NCBI GenBank assembly: GCA_963930775.1
Contig: OZ005689.1
Location: 35,604,694-35,668,693, forward strand
From: Cliona cf. orientalis
Lineage: Eukaryota; Porifera; Demospongiae; Clionaida; Clionaidae
DNA length: 64,000 nt
Reading direction: 5' to 3'
Shown here: positions 10,644 to 22,998 of the stretch, piece by piece
Layout of the letters: the number at the start of each line of letters is the position of its first letter
Numbering within the stretch: position 1 is the stretch's first letter
Notes under the pieces: model-generated
The model's input: the letters and a program-made list of their open reading frames with translations, nothing else
Told to the model about the DNA's origin: nothing
Database searches by the model: none
Translations under genes and position numbers: made by a program

Positions 10644-10930
10644 CCAGGGGCATAGCGTAGTTGTTTCTTTGTTGCCCGGAAACCCCCCTGGTAGTCAGAT
10701 TCAGTATTATCTTAGCTATCAGGAAACCCCCTTGGTTTCCAGATTAATATGGAGGCACTAAAATCTCTTGAAATTTAGCCTAGATCTCCCCCTTTTGTGC
10801 TTTTCTCTGCCAAAATCTCAAGAATCTAGCAAACTCTAGCTGAAAATGGCGATCGTTAATTAGAGGGCATGGCCGTTAAATGTTTTCGCGCGCTGGGAAA
10901 CCCTTTATAAAATCCTGGCTATGCCCCTGG
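10644..10930. mobile_element. Short MITE with CCAGGGGCATAGC ends
   Basis: Left end CCAGGGGCATAGC and right end GCTATGCCCCTGG are perfect inverted repeats. The flanks share TGT. The inside includes two GGAAACCCCC motifs. A truncated relative of its left end appears at about 51947-51960 (CCAGGGGCATAGG). Confidence 0.6.
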
Positions 10931-11976
10931 TGTTGTGTGTGTACAGTAGATCAATTGTGCACCCGTGAATGGACGACCCGTTCCAGGGTGTGGGTCATGC
11001 CCAGTTTCATACACGTGGCATGAACGGGCCAGTAACACGAACGTATATGGGCACGTATGCAGTTGTAATCAAGAACGGCCCGTTTATTTCCCGTGCATTT
11101 TTGGCTGTGAAGCTAGCTAGCTATCGGCGGTGGCGCACGCTGCTGACTACAGTCACGACTTCACCATGGCAACACATTATGAGCATGCTCATTATTATGA
11201 CAAAATGACGTATCTCAGACACACCCTTTTCATTAAGCGCCGTACACACCCACCATTACGTAGCTGTAGAGGTAACGCAAAACTAGCCTGTCATGGACCT
11301 GCGCGCTACAAAATGGAGTGGATTTATACTCAAACTAAGATGAGCGATCAAGGCAGTGTTGAGTTAGCCCTGATAATGAAAAAGAATAAAAGAAAGAATG
11401 ACAAATTGCTATTTTTTTAACATCTGGTTCTGGCATGTACAATTGTTTTGATGAATGATCTTGGTCTCAATAGATAGATAATTTGCTGGAGATTCTGATT
11501 TTGACACTTAGAAATTTCAGAAAGTTACCAGTTTTGAGATATTTGGGTATTTGTAATGTATTATGTATATGGAGTGTCCGGGCCATCCCTACTTAGTCTA
11601 CCGACTCTATGATAATATATTTAGGTTCAAATATATCTGACTCAATAGTCTCTACATTCAATGAACATCTTTGATGAAATATACAACTTGCGAATACGGG
11701 GACAAAAATATCGCCTAAGAAACACGGGCTGTGATGGAATCTGTTGGATAGGCAAGTATTCGTGAATAGAAGTATACTTGATGACAAAACTTTGATATAG
11801 TTCATCAAAATGAGTTTCACAAACAAGAAGTTTAACAATACAGAACGTACCAACCAAATAAATGGAGTCAATCTTACCAAAAACGGGATAAAAACCTTGA
11901 GTACAAACATATTTAACCTCACTGACATTTCCTTACAATCAACCCACAAAGTGGTATACACAAGATCTTGAGGATC
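10931..11976. other. Unassigned DNA before the LTR element
   Basis: It begins with GT-rich DNA and CGTGAATGG/CCCGTTC motifs loosely like the 102-bp repeat, then AT-rich DNA. A minus-strand frame of 122 codons (11593-11961) has no recognisable domain, poor start context and a hydrophobic composition expected of AT-rich DNA, so I do not call it a gene. Confidence 0.4.
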
Positions 11977-12181
11977 TGTAGTGACTATAAATACTCTCTA
12001 GGTTATTAATTATTGTATTGTTAATTACTTTATTATTTCCTGTTACTTGTTATGATGTCATTTGTGTCCTGTATATAATATTGTGCATGCATAATCATAT
12101 TTATCAGTTGTCAGAATCTTCAGTCGACTTTAATGATATGTTATTATTGATGTTGAAGTATAAGCGTGCGAGGCTATCACA
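11977..12181 (+). repeat. Left LTR (205 bp)
   Basis: It starts TGTAGTGACTATAAA and ends GAGGCTATCACA. The primer-binding region TTTGGCCACGAGG follows directly. It is unusually short for a Ty3-type LTR. Confidence 0.8.
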
Positions 12182-13631
12182 TTTGGCCACGAGGATAAAC
12201 TAAGACAGACGGCAACTCATGGAGCGGTGTCCAGTTTTGATCCAACTGCAGAGGATTGGACTACTTACACAGATAGGATGAAACACTATTTCGTTGCTAA
12301 CGACGTGGCGGACGGAGGCAAGAAACGCTCCATTTTGCTCTCAGCAGTATACGGGCCAGCTACTTACGAAGTTATTCGAAATTTGGTCGAGGATGGCAAG
12401 CTCGATACAACCGCCTACGATGACATCGTGAAGCTCGTCAAAGGCTACTACGATCCACTGCCCTCCGTCATGATGCAGAGGTACAAGTTCAACACGCGCA
12501 TCAGGAACGCAAAAGAGACAGTCACCGACTACGTAGCCGCTTTGAGAGAGATCGCACAGCACTGCGAGTATAAAGATTCGCTTCAAGATTTGCTAAGAGA
12601 TAGGTTGGTGTGCAGAGTGAACCACGAAGGGATCACAAACCGTCTGCTCGCTGAGAAAAAACTCACGACAAGGCAATGGAACTGGCTCAGGCGATTGAGT
12701 CAGCTGAGCGTGACACCAAGCAGTTGAAAGCTGCACAGGCAACCAGCACACCACCTGTGCATTACAGTAGTACGAAACGCCCTGATCATAAGCAGAAGGG
12801 CAAGGAACAGTCGAAATCGACGAAACCTCAAGGGAGTCCGATAGTATGCTACAGATGTGATGCTCACCTCGCCACAGCTTGCCGCTTCATTTCAACGGTA
12901 TGCCACGCATGCAAGAAGCGTGGTCATCTAGCACGAGTATGCAGGTCAAGGCCTAACTTAGGAAGGCAGGCAAAGAAGGCCCACCACTTAGTTGAAACTG
13001 AAGAAGAACTGGAATTTGCTAGTGATGAGGAGGACGCTTACCACATATTTGCAGTGCGCAGCAAGTCTTGCAAGCCAATCATTCGCACGATTACCATAAA
13101 TGGAGTTCCAACACCTATGGAGCTGGACACAGGTGCAGCCTATTCTGTAATCACACAGAAAACCTATCAAAGGATAGCTCAGCAGAAAGGAGCGAGTGAT
13201 CTGGAGCCCTCAGACCTCAAATTAAGGTCCTACAGTGGTCAACTGCTGGGACAGCTGCCAGTTGTGGTCACTCATGGTGAGAAACAGTATGAGTTGTATG
13301 TATTGGTGGTAGATGGGGAGGGTCCAGACCTGCTGGGTAGAGACTGGATGGATGTGACCTTCTCAGTGGGTGAAGTACACATAGTAAAACAAGGAAGTTC
13401 ATTACAAGAGATACTTGCTAAGCATTCCAGCTTGTTCACTGCAGTTAGGTTGCCTTTAAAGGAATGGAAGTGAAGCTGAATGTATGCTACTCCTAAGTTT
13501 TTCAAGGCACGCACAGTCCCACTAGCACTCAAAGAGAAGGTTGAGAAAGAGCTTGACAAATTACAGAGCATGAAAATCATATCACCCGTCCAATTTTCTA
13601 CGTGGGCTGCGCCTATAGTACCCGTGCTTAA

Positions 13632-14257
13632 CCGATTATGGGCGATAGACGCCAATTGGCGTCATATACGTAATGTACGTTATAGGCGATTGACGCCAAA
13701 TGGCGTCAAAGCCGTTTTCTTCGCGTTTTTCGTGCATAGCGCTAGGCTACTACGCTCTACGTCCTGTTTGTGGTTAGCCGCTGACCGCCGCTACTAAGTT
13801 ATGGCTTCAGGTCGCGCCGGTAGCAATTAAGTGGGTGTGACCGATACCGTTAACCAAGCCGCTCGATCGCCATTACGATCGACCCGGGCGAAAGTTCGAG
13901 GCTATTATCGTTGAACCAACAGAGCTACAGCCATGGCGCTGGGTCCATAGCTAGACGAGTGGATAGCGACTACCTACGAGTAGCCGCTTTGTGAAGCCAA
14001 CCTTGAACGTGAGCGGCAGACTTGAAGACGGCGGCCATGATCGAGGTAAGAAGGCTTCTAAGCTTTTAGACGCTACTACAGCGTTTAGTTCGATAGTGTA
14101 CGGCGGGACAGAAGAACGTGAGGCTTCTGGCAACTTATGTAGTTGTCAGCAAAGCCTTTAGAGGAGGTAGCTAAGGCCTGTTACTTAGCTACAATAAGCT
14201 TGTCTATAGGACACTTTATTTTCATGTTAAATATTTCGGAACCCCGCCCATAATCGG
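13632..14257. mobile_element. TTAA-flanked MITE inserted in the fossil reverse-transcriptase region
   Basis: Ends CCGATTATGGGCG and CGCCCATAATCGG are perfect inverted repeats flanked by TTAA (13628-13631, 14258-14261). The left interior holds nested palindromes (ACGCCAATTGGCGT, TGACGCCAAATGGCGTCA). A related element lies at 43959-44576. Non-coding, and perhaps driven by a piggyBac-like transposase. Confidence 0.8.
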
Positions 14258-15989
14258 TTAAGCAGAGTGGGGAAGTTAGGATCTGCGGTGACTACAAGAT
14301 CACCATTAATCAAGCCTGTACTGCTGACTCCTACCCACTACCCAAGGTGGATGACTTACTTGCAAACTCAGTATTTCTCAAAATTAGATTTGTCGCAACC
14401 GTATCTTTAGTTGCCCCTAGATGAGCGATCAAGAGTTCGTTACAGTGAATACACATAGGGGTTTGTACAGGTACAACCGTTTACCATTTGGAGTCTCCTC
14501 AGCTACCTCGATATTTCAACGAACGATCGAAAATCTGTTACAGGGAATCAAGGGAGTATCAGTATAGATCGATGATATTCTTATTTCCGGTTCTACCTTG
14601 CATGAGCATCTACAAATCCTGGACACAGTGCTAGAGAAGCTTCAGACCTCTGGCTTGAAGTTGAACAAAACCAAATGGTTTTTTCTTCGTCACCGAATCG
14701 AATATCTCGGATACATCATTAACCGATATGGCTTACATCCAACAACCGAGAAAGTTCGAGCAATTCAAGAAGCACGTACGCCACAGAACATCAGTGAACT
14801 CCGATCGTTTTTCAGTATCATCAATTATTACCATCGCTGTTTACCAAATCTCTCAACCACATTGGCACCACTGTACCGCCTCCTCCAGAAAGATGTTAAG
14901 TGGACATGGGAACAGGAGCAGGACAAAGTATTCACTGCAGCTAGCCAAGAAAGCCTTGCAGGATGATTCACTGCTAGTCCACTATGATGAGTCGAAATCT
15001 CTGATTTTAGACTGTGATGCCTCTAAATACGGCCTAGGGGCAGTGTTATCGCACACTATGGCTGATGGTACGGAGACCAGTTGCCTATGCTTCCAGAACG
15101 CTGACAGTCGCTGAAAAGAACTATTCCCAACTAGAAAAGGAAGGTCTGGCTATTATTTTTGGAATAAAAAAATTTCACAACTACCTCTACGGTCGACATT
15201 TTTCAATTGAATCCGATCACCAACCCTTATCGTACCTTTTCAATGAAAAGAAGGGAATTTCTCCGACAGCATCGTCACGTATCCAAAGGTGGGCTCTAAT
15301 GCTGAGTGCCTACCAGCGTTACACGAAGGGGAAATCATTGTACAACGTAGACGCTCTGAGCAGACTGCCAAGACCAGTGACTTCCAACTCTGACAAGTTA
15401 CCTGGGGATCTAGTACACCTCATTGATCATTTATCAACAACTGCAGTCAATGCTGAAGCTATCAAGGACTGGACTTCAAAGGACCCAGTCTTATCTGAGG
15501 TCAATGGTAGGATGGCCTGATAATGTGTCAACTGATCTTAAGCCTTACCAGAATAGGTCAACAGAACTCAGCACTTGCGATGGATGCGTGTTGTGGGACA
15601 CTCGAGTGATCGTGCCACCACAAGGACGTGCTGTCGTACTGGATGAGCTTCATGAGACTCACCCTGGCTGTACACGAATGAAGGCTCTGGCCCGGAGTTA
15701 CATCTGGTGGCCAAAAATGGATCAGGATATTGAAGAGCTAGTAAAGAAATGTCAGGTGTGTCAGGAGAGTAGAGCATCTCCACCGTCAGCCCCTCCTCAC
15801 CCTTGGCAGTGGCCTACTCAACCTTGGAGTCGCCTTCATCTCGATTTTGCGGGACCGTACATGGGACACACATATCTCGTAATCGTTGACGCCTGTTCGA
15901 AGTGGCTTGATGCACACATAATGTCGACTATTTCATCAGAGAAAACCATTGAAACTCTGAGATCTGTGTTTGCCACCCATGGAATTCCA

Positions 15990-16500
15990 TAGGTGTCAAC
16001 CTCATAATATGAGAAAGTGGGAGAGTTTGCTTAAAAAAGTGTGATTTTATATTAAAAATAGGGACAACACCGTTAGAAGGTCCAGGATGATCAAAACTTA
16101 GTCCAGAATCAGCCATCATTGCTGATAGGATAACTGACATATTTAATATCGGTGTGTGCATCAATTGATCAATACCTAGTTGATTTGAGGAGTTCGAGTT
16201 GAATTCTTACAGAGTTGATCCTATGAGTCAATGTGTCCTGATAGTTGACATCATGCAAAATTGCTCTTGCAAGAATTAGAATTGATCTCATGTGTACACA
16301 CCGTACAGTGTATGTACAAACGTGATGTCACAGTTCTAAATGCTGCACACCTGGTAAGGATGGGCATGGCAAAGAGCACAGGTAAGTGGATATAAATAGC
16401 AGCTTTGTAAAATCGGGATTAAAGGGTAACAAAGCGGGACAGCGGGACACAGCAGCAGAATTCAGTACTGTCCCGCCTAAATCGGGACGGTTGACACCTA
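15990..16500. mobile_element. MITE with TAGGTGTCAACC ends, inserted in the fossil integrase region
   Basis: Terminal repeats TAGGTGTCAACC and GGTTGACACCTA. The flanks repeat TGGAATTCCA (15980-15989, 16501-16510), read as a 10-bp duplication, or 8-9 bp if the ends extend further. A duplication of this length fits MULE-type (9-10 bp) or hAT-type (8 bp) elements. The right interior contains GGGACAGCGGGACA repeats. Confidence 0.75.
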
Positions 16501-17378
16501 TGGAATTCCACAGATGATAGTGACGGATAATGGGTCCTCATTCACAAGTGAGGAGTTTAAAACTTTCACCCGGAAAATGGCATACAACACGTGACTTCCG
16601 CACCATACCATCCATCCATCGAGCAATGGACAAGCTGAACGTGCAGTTCAAACCATCAAAAAGGACTAAAACGAACGCCAGGAAAGACAATTCAAGAGAG
16701 ACTATCAAAATTTCTTTTCAAATATCGAATCATACCTCATGCAATAACAGGAATCGCACCATGTGAACTTCTCATGAAAAGTAGACTCAGATCTTCATTG
16801 GATTTGCTTTTCCCTGCAGTCCAGCAGAAAGTGGAGGACAGACAAGCTAAACAGAAAGCTCAGCACGATGGACAAGAGTCTAGAAGGGAGTTCGAGGTCA
16901 GTGACAAGGTGTATGTTGAAAACTTTCCATCAAATAATCCGAGATGGATACCAGGCACCATAGTTAAAGTCACTGGACCACTATCGTACGAAGTTGAACT
17001 TGCAAATGGAGCTCATGTCCAACGTCACGTGGACAATGTCAGAAGGAGAGCTGAGAATGAGACAGAAAACGAAAATTCTAACCAAGTGTGATTTCTCATC
17101 CTCCCATGTTGCTGGGACCACAACTCTCAAGTGAACCTGAAACTGCGGAGATTCCGGAGCCGGGAGAGCCACAGGCACCCGAACAAAATCCAAACCCTGC
17201 TCCATGTCGCTCCAGCCATGTTCGAAATCCCCCAGAGCGTTATGGACTCTAAAGAATGTTTTGAACTAAGAAGGGTGAAGTGTCGTGACTGTAAATACTA
17301 TCTAGGTTATTAATTATTGTATTGTTAATTGTTTTATTATTTCCTGTTACTTGTTATGATGTCATTTGTGTCCTGTAT

Positions 17379-20300
17379 GGGTCATTCCATGTCAAATCAA
17401 CACGACGCCCATCACAGATTTTGCCAAAACTTGGTGAGCACATACTTTACCCTAAGTGATGAATTGGTGCGGAATTTTAGCCCCTGAACTTGTATGGTTT
17501 CTGAGTTACAAGCATTTTAAATTTTCCAATTTGGCAGGATTTTGCTTGTACGCACTAACTTTGATTGACTGTAACTCGGATATGCTTCAGTTTTGAGAAG
17601 TGGGACAGCAATTTTCTGAAAGTACGTGAAATGTGATTTTCAGCGATATGCTTAATTAGATTAAAATAATTAATCTACTTAATTAAGATCAGTGAAAATA
17701 TCGATTTAATTAAATTTGTGATTTCGAGAAAAAGATATTTTTCGTTTTCGGTCGACAATTTCCTTCACTATCTGGCTTTATGTGGTACGAGTTTTGTTTT
17801 GGGACGGCAGTGGGATCAGGAGATATTAAAGTAGTTGTTACAGCCACCCTGGTAAGGGTAAGGTTGTACATGAATGTAATGTGTGTCAGGTTCAATTGAA
17901 GGTCTACACTTCAATTAAAGAAAGATCTAGACTTCATTCATTATATTATTATTTGTGTAGTGCTTTGCTGTCCATCTCCTAGCAACAGACTGTATTGTGA
18001 CCACCAAGGTCACTATCTTGCCATATAAAATAGTGTATTTGGACAGCAAAATAGTTCCAGCCATCATGCATGGCTGTAACTATTATTTGCAGGTTGGTTG
18101 TCTACTGTGCTTTGCAGGTCAGCTGTCCAGGAGGACAGGCAGCTGGAGATGTCACTGTGTAAACTGTTAGCCTCTAGACAGCCTAACCTAATTAAACACA
18201 TGAGATCCATTGCCTATTTCCCTTATCCACTGGACAACTGACCTGAAAAGCACAGTAGTAACTTATTACTAACCAACCACAAGTGTCAAAAAAGTAGATT
18301 TGCAGTTGTTGATCTGTTGTAATGGCTCAGCCAGAGTGGAAGAGTACTTGCTGCAACCCCTTCAATGTATGTGGTCACACGTCCAAGCAGAAGAATCTTA
18401 GACCTGTTTCCAAGTGGATGTGTGAGAAGGCCCCTCATATTTCAATCGGTGCACGTATTTGTGACTCTTATAGGAAGAAGCTAAGCAGAGCCTTCATACC
18501 CGGATGTACATGTGGAGTCTGCAGACACCAACTCTGACAGTGATGCAGAAGATTCCTCACTGCAGCAACCATCATCACTTGAAGATTCTTCTATACAGCC
18601 ATCTTTCTTTGAAGACTCCCAGCCATCATCAGCTTCACTGGCATTGGCAAATCAGTGCTTGAAAGAGTGGTAAGACACCAATTACGAAGAGAAAGCTAAG
18701 AACGAGAAAGTATGCCAAAAAGAAGCTGGATGAGATTACTTCTATGATGGAGAAACTTGTTATTGGGGAAATCAGTGAAAGAAGCATCCGAGTACAAATA
18801 CTGACGATATTACCGCAGAGTTGGTCAATTACAGAGTTTGGTGTGTCGAATTTCATGGCCCGGACTGCCAAGAAGCTAGTCCGAGAGATAGGCATCCTCT
18901 CTACTCCTAACCCCAAGCTAAGCCATTCTATTACACAGACCAAGGTAGATCTTGTTGTCAGTTTCTATGAAAGCGATGACGCCTGATGCCAGGAATGAAG
19001 GACTTCGTTTCCGTTAAACAACCAGATGGGAAAAGGGTGCACATTCAGAAATGGCTTATTTTGAGCAATTTGCGAAAGCTTTACCTAAACTTCAAAGAGA
19101 AACATCCTACTGCAAGTATTGGTTTCTCCAAATTTGCTGAGCTCCGACCAAAGCACTGCATCTTAGCTGGTGCAAGTGGTACCCACTCTGTGTGTGTTTG
19201 TACCATCCACCAAAACGTCAAGTTAATGCTGCACGCTTTGAAGCTACCTTCACCATTCACCACTTATCAAGAGTGCTTAGCCTGGCTGACATGCAATCCT
19301 GCCACTCCAGGCTGTCATCTTGGTTCTTGCTCTTCTTGCCCTGGAGTTGACAATTTGAAATCGCGTCTTATGAGTCTTCTAGATGACAACTTGATTGACT
19401 GCGTTGATTACAAACAGTGGACAAGCGTTGACTGATCAACTCTTGAAACTGTTTCTCAGCCTGCCGATGAATCTTTCGGCAGTAGGCTGGAGGCTCTACT
19501 GACACACTCCTTCATTGCCAAGCAGCAAAGTCAGTTCTACAGTGAAACGAAGACTTCTCCACCACCAGGGGTGTTTGTGGTTTCAGCAGATTTCTCTGAG
19601 AACTATGCATTTGTTCTTCAAGATGCAGCTCAAGGATATCACTGGAATAATGCTCAAGCCAAAGTACACCCTTTACTACACCGATTCAAGCAGCCTCAAT
19701 TTTGTTGTGATATCAGAATGTTTACATCACAATACAATTGCAGTTTATCTCTTCCAAAAGAATCTGATTGCCTTCTTGAAGAAACAGTGTTCCACTATCA
19801 CAAAGATAATCTACTTCTCTGATGGTGCTGCTTCGCAGTACAAGAATCGCAAGAACTTCCTCAACCTGTGTAACCACCAAGCTGACTTTGGAATTGAAGC
19901 GGAGTGGCACTTCTCAGCTACCTCTCATGGGAAGAGTGCATGCGATGGGCTTGGTGGGACAGTGAAGCGTCTAGCTGCCCGAGCAAGCTTACAGCATCCC
20001 TATGAACATCAGATTATAACTCCGTTTCAACTCTATCAGTGGGCCATGGAAAATGTTCCAGGAGTTCATTTCTGTTACTGTAGCACTGAAGAGGCAGAAG
20101 ATTTTCTTACAAATTAGGTTTGAACAAACAAAAACAATTCCTGGTACGCGCAAACTGCATTCTTTCGTTCCAATTTCCAAAGACACATTAAGGACCAGAA
20201 TCTATTCCTCTTCCATCATCACAAGAGAAGATCGTGTTACCAAGCTATCAGGTGATCTGGAACTGGAGGAAGTTTCCGGATTTGTTATATGTTCATACAA

Positions 20301-21120
20301 TAGTGAGTGGTGGTTAGGATGTGTTCTAGAGACACACACTGAGGAAGTACAAGTATCCTTGACTTTGCTTCACCCACCTGGTTCTTCTCGTTTATTATTA
20401 TAAATACCCTGATGTACCAGTGATTGTCACTTTGCCTCTTACTGAGATACTAATTAAAGTTTGCCCCCGTAGTCGAACAGGACGTGTTTATACCCTCATT
20501 CAGAAAGAGATTAAAACTGCAGTGGACAAATTTGAAATTAGAACACTTTAACTTATTGTCTCTATTGCACGTTTTGTTTTGTCAATGTATTCTCTATTAT
20601 GTCCGTGTCAATGTGCTTCAGTGTACTTACCTTACCTTGCATAACAACTACTTCAATATCTCCTGATCCCACTGCCATCCCAAAACAAAACTCGTACCAC
20701 GTAATACCAGATAGTGAAGGAAGTTGTCGACCGAAAATGGTGAATATCTAAAAATCCTTTTTCTCGAAACCACAAATTTAATTAAATGGATATTATCACT
20801 GATCTTAATTAAGTAGATTAATTATTTTAATCTAATTAAGCATATCGCTGAAAAGCACATTTCACGTACTTTCAGAAAATTGCTGTCCCACTTCTCAAAA
20901 CTGAAGCATATCCGAGTTACAGTCAATCAAAGTTAGTGCGTAGAAGCAAAATCCTGCCAAATTTGAAAATTTTAAATGCTTGCAACTCAGAAACTATACA
21001 AGTTTAGGGGCTAAAATTCCACACCAACTCATCACTTAGGGTAAGATATGTGCTCACCAAGTTTCGGCAAAATCTGTGACGGGCGTCCATTTTGCGTGTT
21101 GATTTGACATGGAATGACCC
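17379..21120 (+). mobile_element. GGGTCATTCC transposon, copy 1, inside the 3' LTR
   Basis: This 3.74-kb element begins GGGTCATTCCATGTC and ends with its reverse complement. The inverted repeats are very long: about 17379-17850 matches 20640-21120. The 4-bp duplication GTAT flanks it (17375-17378, 21121-21124). The uninterrupted left LTR shows the empty site. It encodes one transposase-like protein. A second, nearly identical copy exists in two pieces at 36390-38058 and 39764-41867. The superfamily is not certain: the 4-bp duplication would fit a Chapaev-like group, but I cannot confirm this. Confidence 0.8.
18322..20403 (+). pseudogene. DDE-type transposase-like gene of the GGGTCATTCC element, frameshifted
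   Basis: The reading begins at 18322 (MAQPEWKSTCCNPF) with Cys-rich N-terminal motifs, a Ser/Asp-rich linker and a K/R-rich segment. Then come a predicted DNA-binding helical region (FGVSNFMARTAKKLVRE), a Cys-rich segment about 19140-19340 (CVCTIHQ, CHLGSCSSCPG), and an RNase-H-like core with SADFSENY (about 19585), YFSDGAASQYKN (about 19812) and a WHFSATSHGKSACDG segment ending in GGTVKR (about 19900-19970). The two Asp motifs look catalytic. The reading shifts frame several times (for example around 18530, 18670, 18985 and 19435), so the gene is dead here. The 3' half reads much better in the inverted copy at 40472-41867. Confidence 0.75.
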
Positions 21121-21237
21121 GTATAATAATATTGTGCATGCATAATCATATTTGTCAGTTGTCAGAATCTTCAGTCGACTTTAATGATATGTTATTATTG
21201 ATGTTGAAGTATAAGCGTGCGAGGCTATCACAGGATC

Positions 21238-21718
21238 AACACTTGGTATATTATGATTTATTATGGAGTCTCCTAGCCTAGCTCCGTCTCACAGGTAGCA
21301 ATTGTACGAGCCGAACATTTGCCATGAGCTAACTCTTTTGTCAAAAGGGATTTACAATTCATATAATAACAAAGGTGTTGATGTCGTTTTGACACAGTGT
21401 AGCAAATATTTTTGAAGTTTCGATGTCTTGAAACCCTTTTTAACACAATCAACTTAGCTTCATAACGCATACTCCAAGTAGACTAATGGTCCGAAGCAAT
21501 AAATCTGACTGGGATAATGCACCATGTAGTGCATTTTTAGTAAAATGCTCATTTCAGGATACAGCGTCTTTAAGAGTGTATGTGTATGTATAGAGTGTAT
21601 GTGTATGTGTATGTATGTATGTATGTATGGTGCTCTTCAATTAGAACATGTAAGTAATCAACGGCCCTATCTATATGGATTTCCTGAGCTGTAGCTATAC
21701 TACTGATCTTAAGTAATA
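21238..21718. other. Unassigned spacer with a GTAT/GTGT microsatellite
   Basis: AT-rich DNA after the LTR element. Positions 21573-21640 are a simple repeat of GTGTAT and GTAT units. No coding signal is convincing. Confidence 0.4.
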
Positions 21719-21799
21719 TGTGACCGGATCTGGGAAAACCCGGCATATCGCAAGAACGCGCAAGCAGCGCAATGCGCGCTTTTACTACCACAGGTCAGG
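21719..21799 (+). mobile_element. Left end of a GTGACCGG MITE, cut by the outer nested element
   Basis: GTGACCGGATCTGGGAAAAC and the following CGCAATGCGCGC and AGGTCAGG motifs match the end of the MITE family seen complete at 38107-38774. The match stops where TATGTTCATATGC begins, so the large element at 21800 landed in this MITE or close to it. ATAT precedes it. Confidence 0.65.
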
Positions 21800-22800
21800 T
21801 ATGTTCATATGCAAAAACTGCCAATTTTTAGTTCAATGATTTCTGCCAATACTGGCAATCTTTGACATCATCTATCTCTCTATAGAAAGAAGACTGCACT
21901 AGTCAAAAATTACCAATTCTGGCAATCTTTGACACCCGTCTCTCTATAGAGAAAACTGCACTTATCCAAAGTTGCCATTTCTGGCAATCTTTGACACCCG
22001 TCTCTCTATAGAGAAAACTGCACTTGTCCAAAGTTGCCATTAATTTCTGGCAATCTTTGACACCCATCTCTCTGTAGAGAAGACTACACTTGTCCAAAGT
22101 TACCAATTCTGGCAATATTTGACACCCGTCACTACACTTGTCCAATGTTGCCAATTCTGGCAATCTTTGACATCTTTATCTGTATAGAGAAGACTACACT
22201 TGTCCAAAGTTGCCAATTCTGGCGATCTTTGACATGGCAACTTTAGACAAGTGTAGTCTTCTCTATACAGAGGTACACCTCGCCATCAGAACAGCTCTAC
22301 ACTGTCGCAGGCTACTTCGAGACAGCAGCAGGGTACACCTCGCCACCAGACCACTTCTCAACAGTTGCAGAGTACATCCAACTAACAGCTGAAGACACCA
22401 TCGCCATATGAATCAGAAGATGAAGAATTGCTACCACCAGCTAAGAAGCACACCCTTGGCAATCAAAAAACTGAAGAGAAACGTTACAAAACCAAAACGA
22501 TATGAACATTAATTCTATACTACTAGCTATAACATTGCTATTGTATATTTGCATACTGGCATAATGTCTTATCATCACTTTGGATATCATTTGTATAGAA
22601 CCTGTGTGTATAATAATATATAATTTTATCCCTAAGGTTGCCAAAAATGGTAATATCGGTATGTCAAGGATTGCCAATAGTGTTAAAAAATTGCCAATAA
22701 TGGCAGAAATCGTTGAACTAAACATTGCCCTGCAGTATGCACCTCTGAAATGCCAAAAATGGCAATATTGGTATGTCCAATGTGGTACCAATAATCGAAG
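21800..22800. repeat. Left subterminal repeats, units of about 60 bp with TTGCCA motifs
   Basis: Positions 21820-22250 hold about seven direct copies of a unit with CACTTGTCCAAAGTTGCCA, CTGGCAATCTTTGACA and CTCTCTATAGAGA. The array ends in an inverted unit at 22230-22270. A second block at 22630-22800 has TGCCAAAAATGG motifs spaced about 60 bp apart. Such arrays at transposon ends are typical binding sites for transposition proteins; this role is inferred. Confidence 0.7.
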
Positions 22801-22998
22801 ACCTTAGTGTAAAAAGGGGATAACCGCCAATATGGCGGAAAATGACTTTGCACCTGTTTCTAGCACTTACACACTGCTACTGTCAAGCGCCGCACCAAAC
22901 AACCCCGGGTGTGCATTAAATAGATATTTGCGCATGCGCAAAGGGACCTATGCACGTGATAATGTCACGTGACCAGAATCAGGCCCATTTTTGCAGAG

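Larger units (their letters stand above)
12199..17091 (+). pseudogene. Fossil gag-pol region of the LTR element
   Basis: Remains in order: gag about 12227-12720, CCHC-type zinc knuckles about 12850-12950, an aspartic protease (Leu-Asp-Thr-Gly-Ala motif) about 13120-13350, reverse transcriptase from about 13480 interrupted by a MITE and resuming at 14262, RNase H (Asp-Cys-Asp-Ala-Ser motif) about 15000-15350, a zinc-binding H-H-C-C integrase N-terminus and catalytic core about 15600-16650 interrupted by a second MITE, and an integrase C-terminus to about 17091. The domain order RT, RNase H, integrase is that of Ty3/gypsy. The region is not functional in this copy, with several breaks. Confidence 0.8.
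11977..21232 (+). mobile_element. Ty3/gypsy-type LTR retrotransposon fossil, boundaries complete
   Basis: The left LTR is 11977-12181 (TGTAGTGAC to ATCACA). The right LTR starts at 17281 and ends at 21232, split by a later transposon. A 5-bp target duplication GGATC flanks the element (11972-11976 and 21233-21237). Between the LTRs, in order, are gag, zinc knuckle, aspartic protease, reverse transcriptase, RNase H and integrase remains. The two LTRs agree at roughly 97 percent by eye, implying a fairly recent insertion. The element is broken: three other elements have inserted into it and its reading frames are interrupted several times. Confidence 0.85.

Noticed and set aside
11593-11961. 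A 122-codon minus-strand frame with hydrophobic stretches
   Set aside because: No recognisable family. AT-rich DNA commonly yields such Leu/Phe/Ile-rich frames, and no promoter or partner exon is seen.
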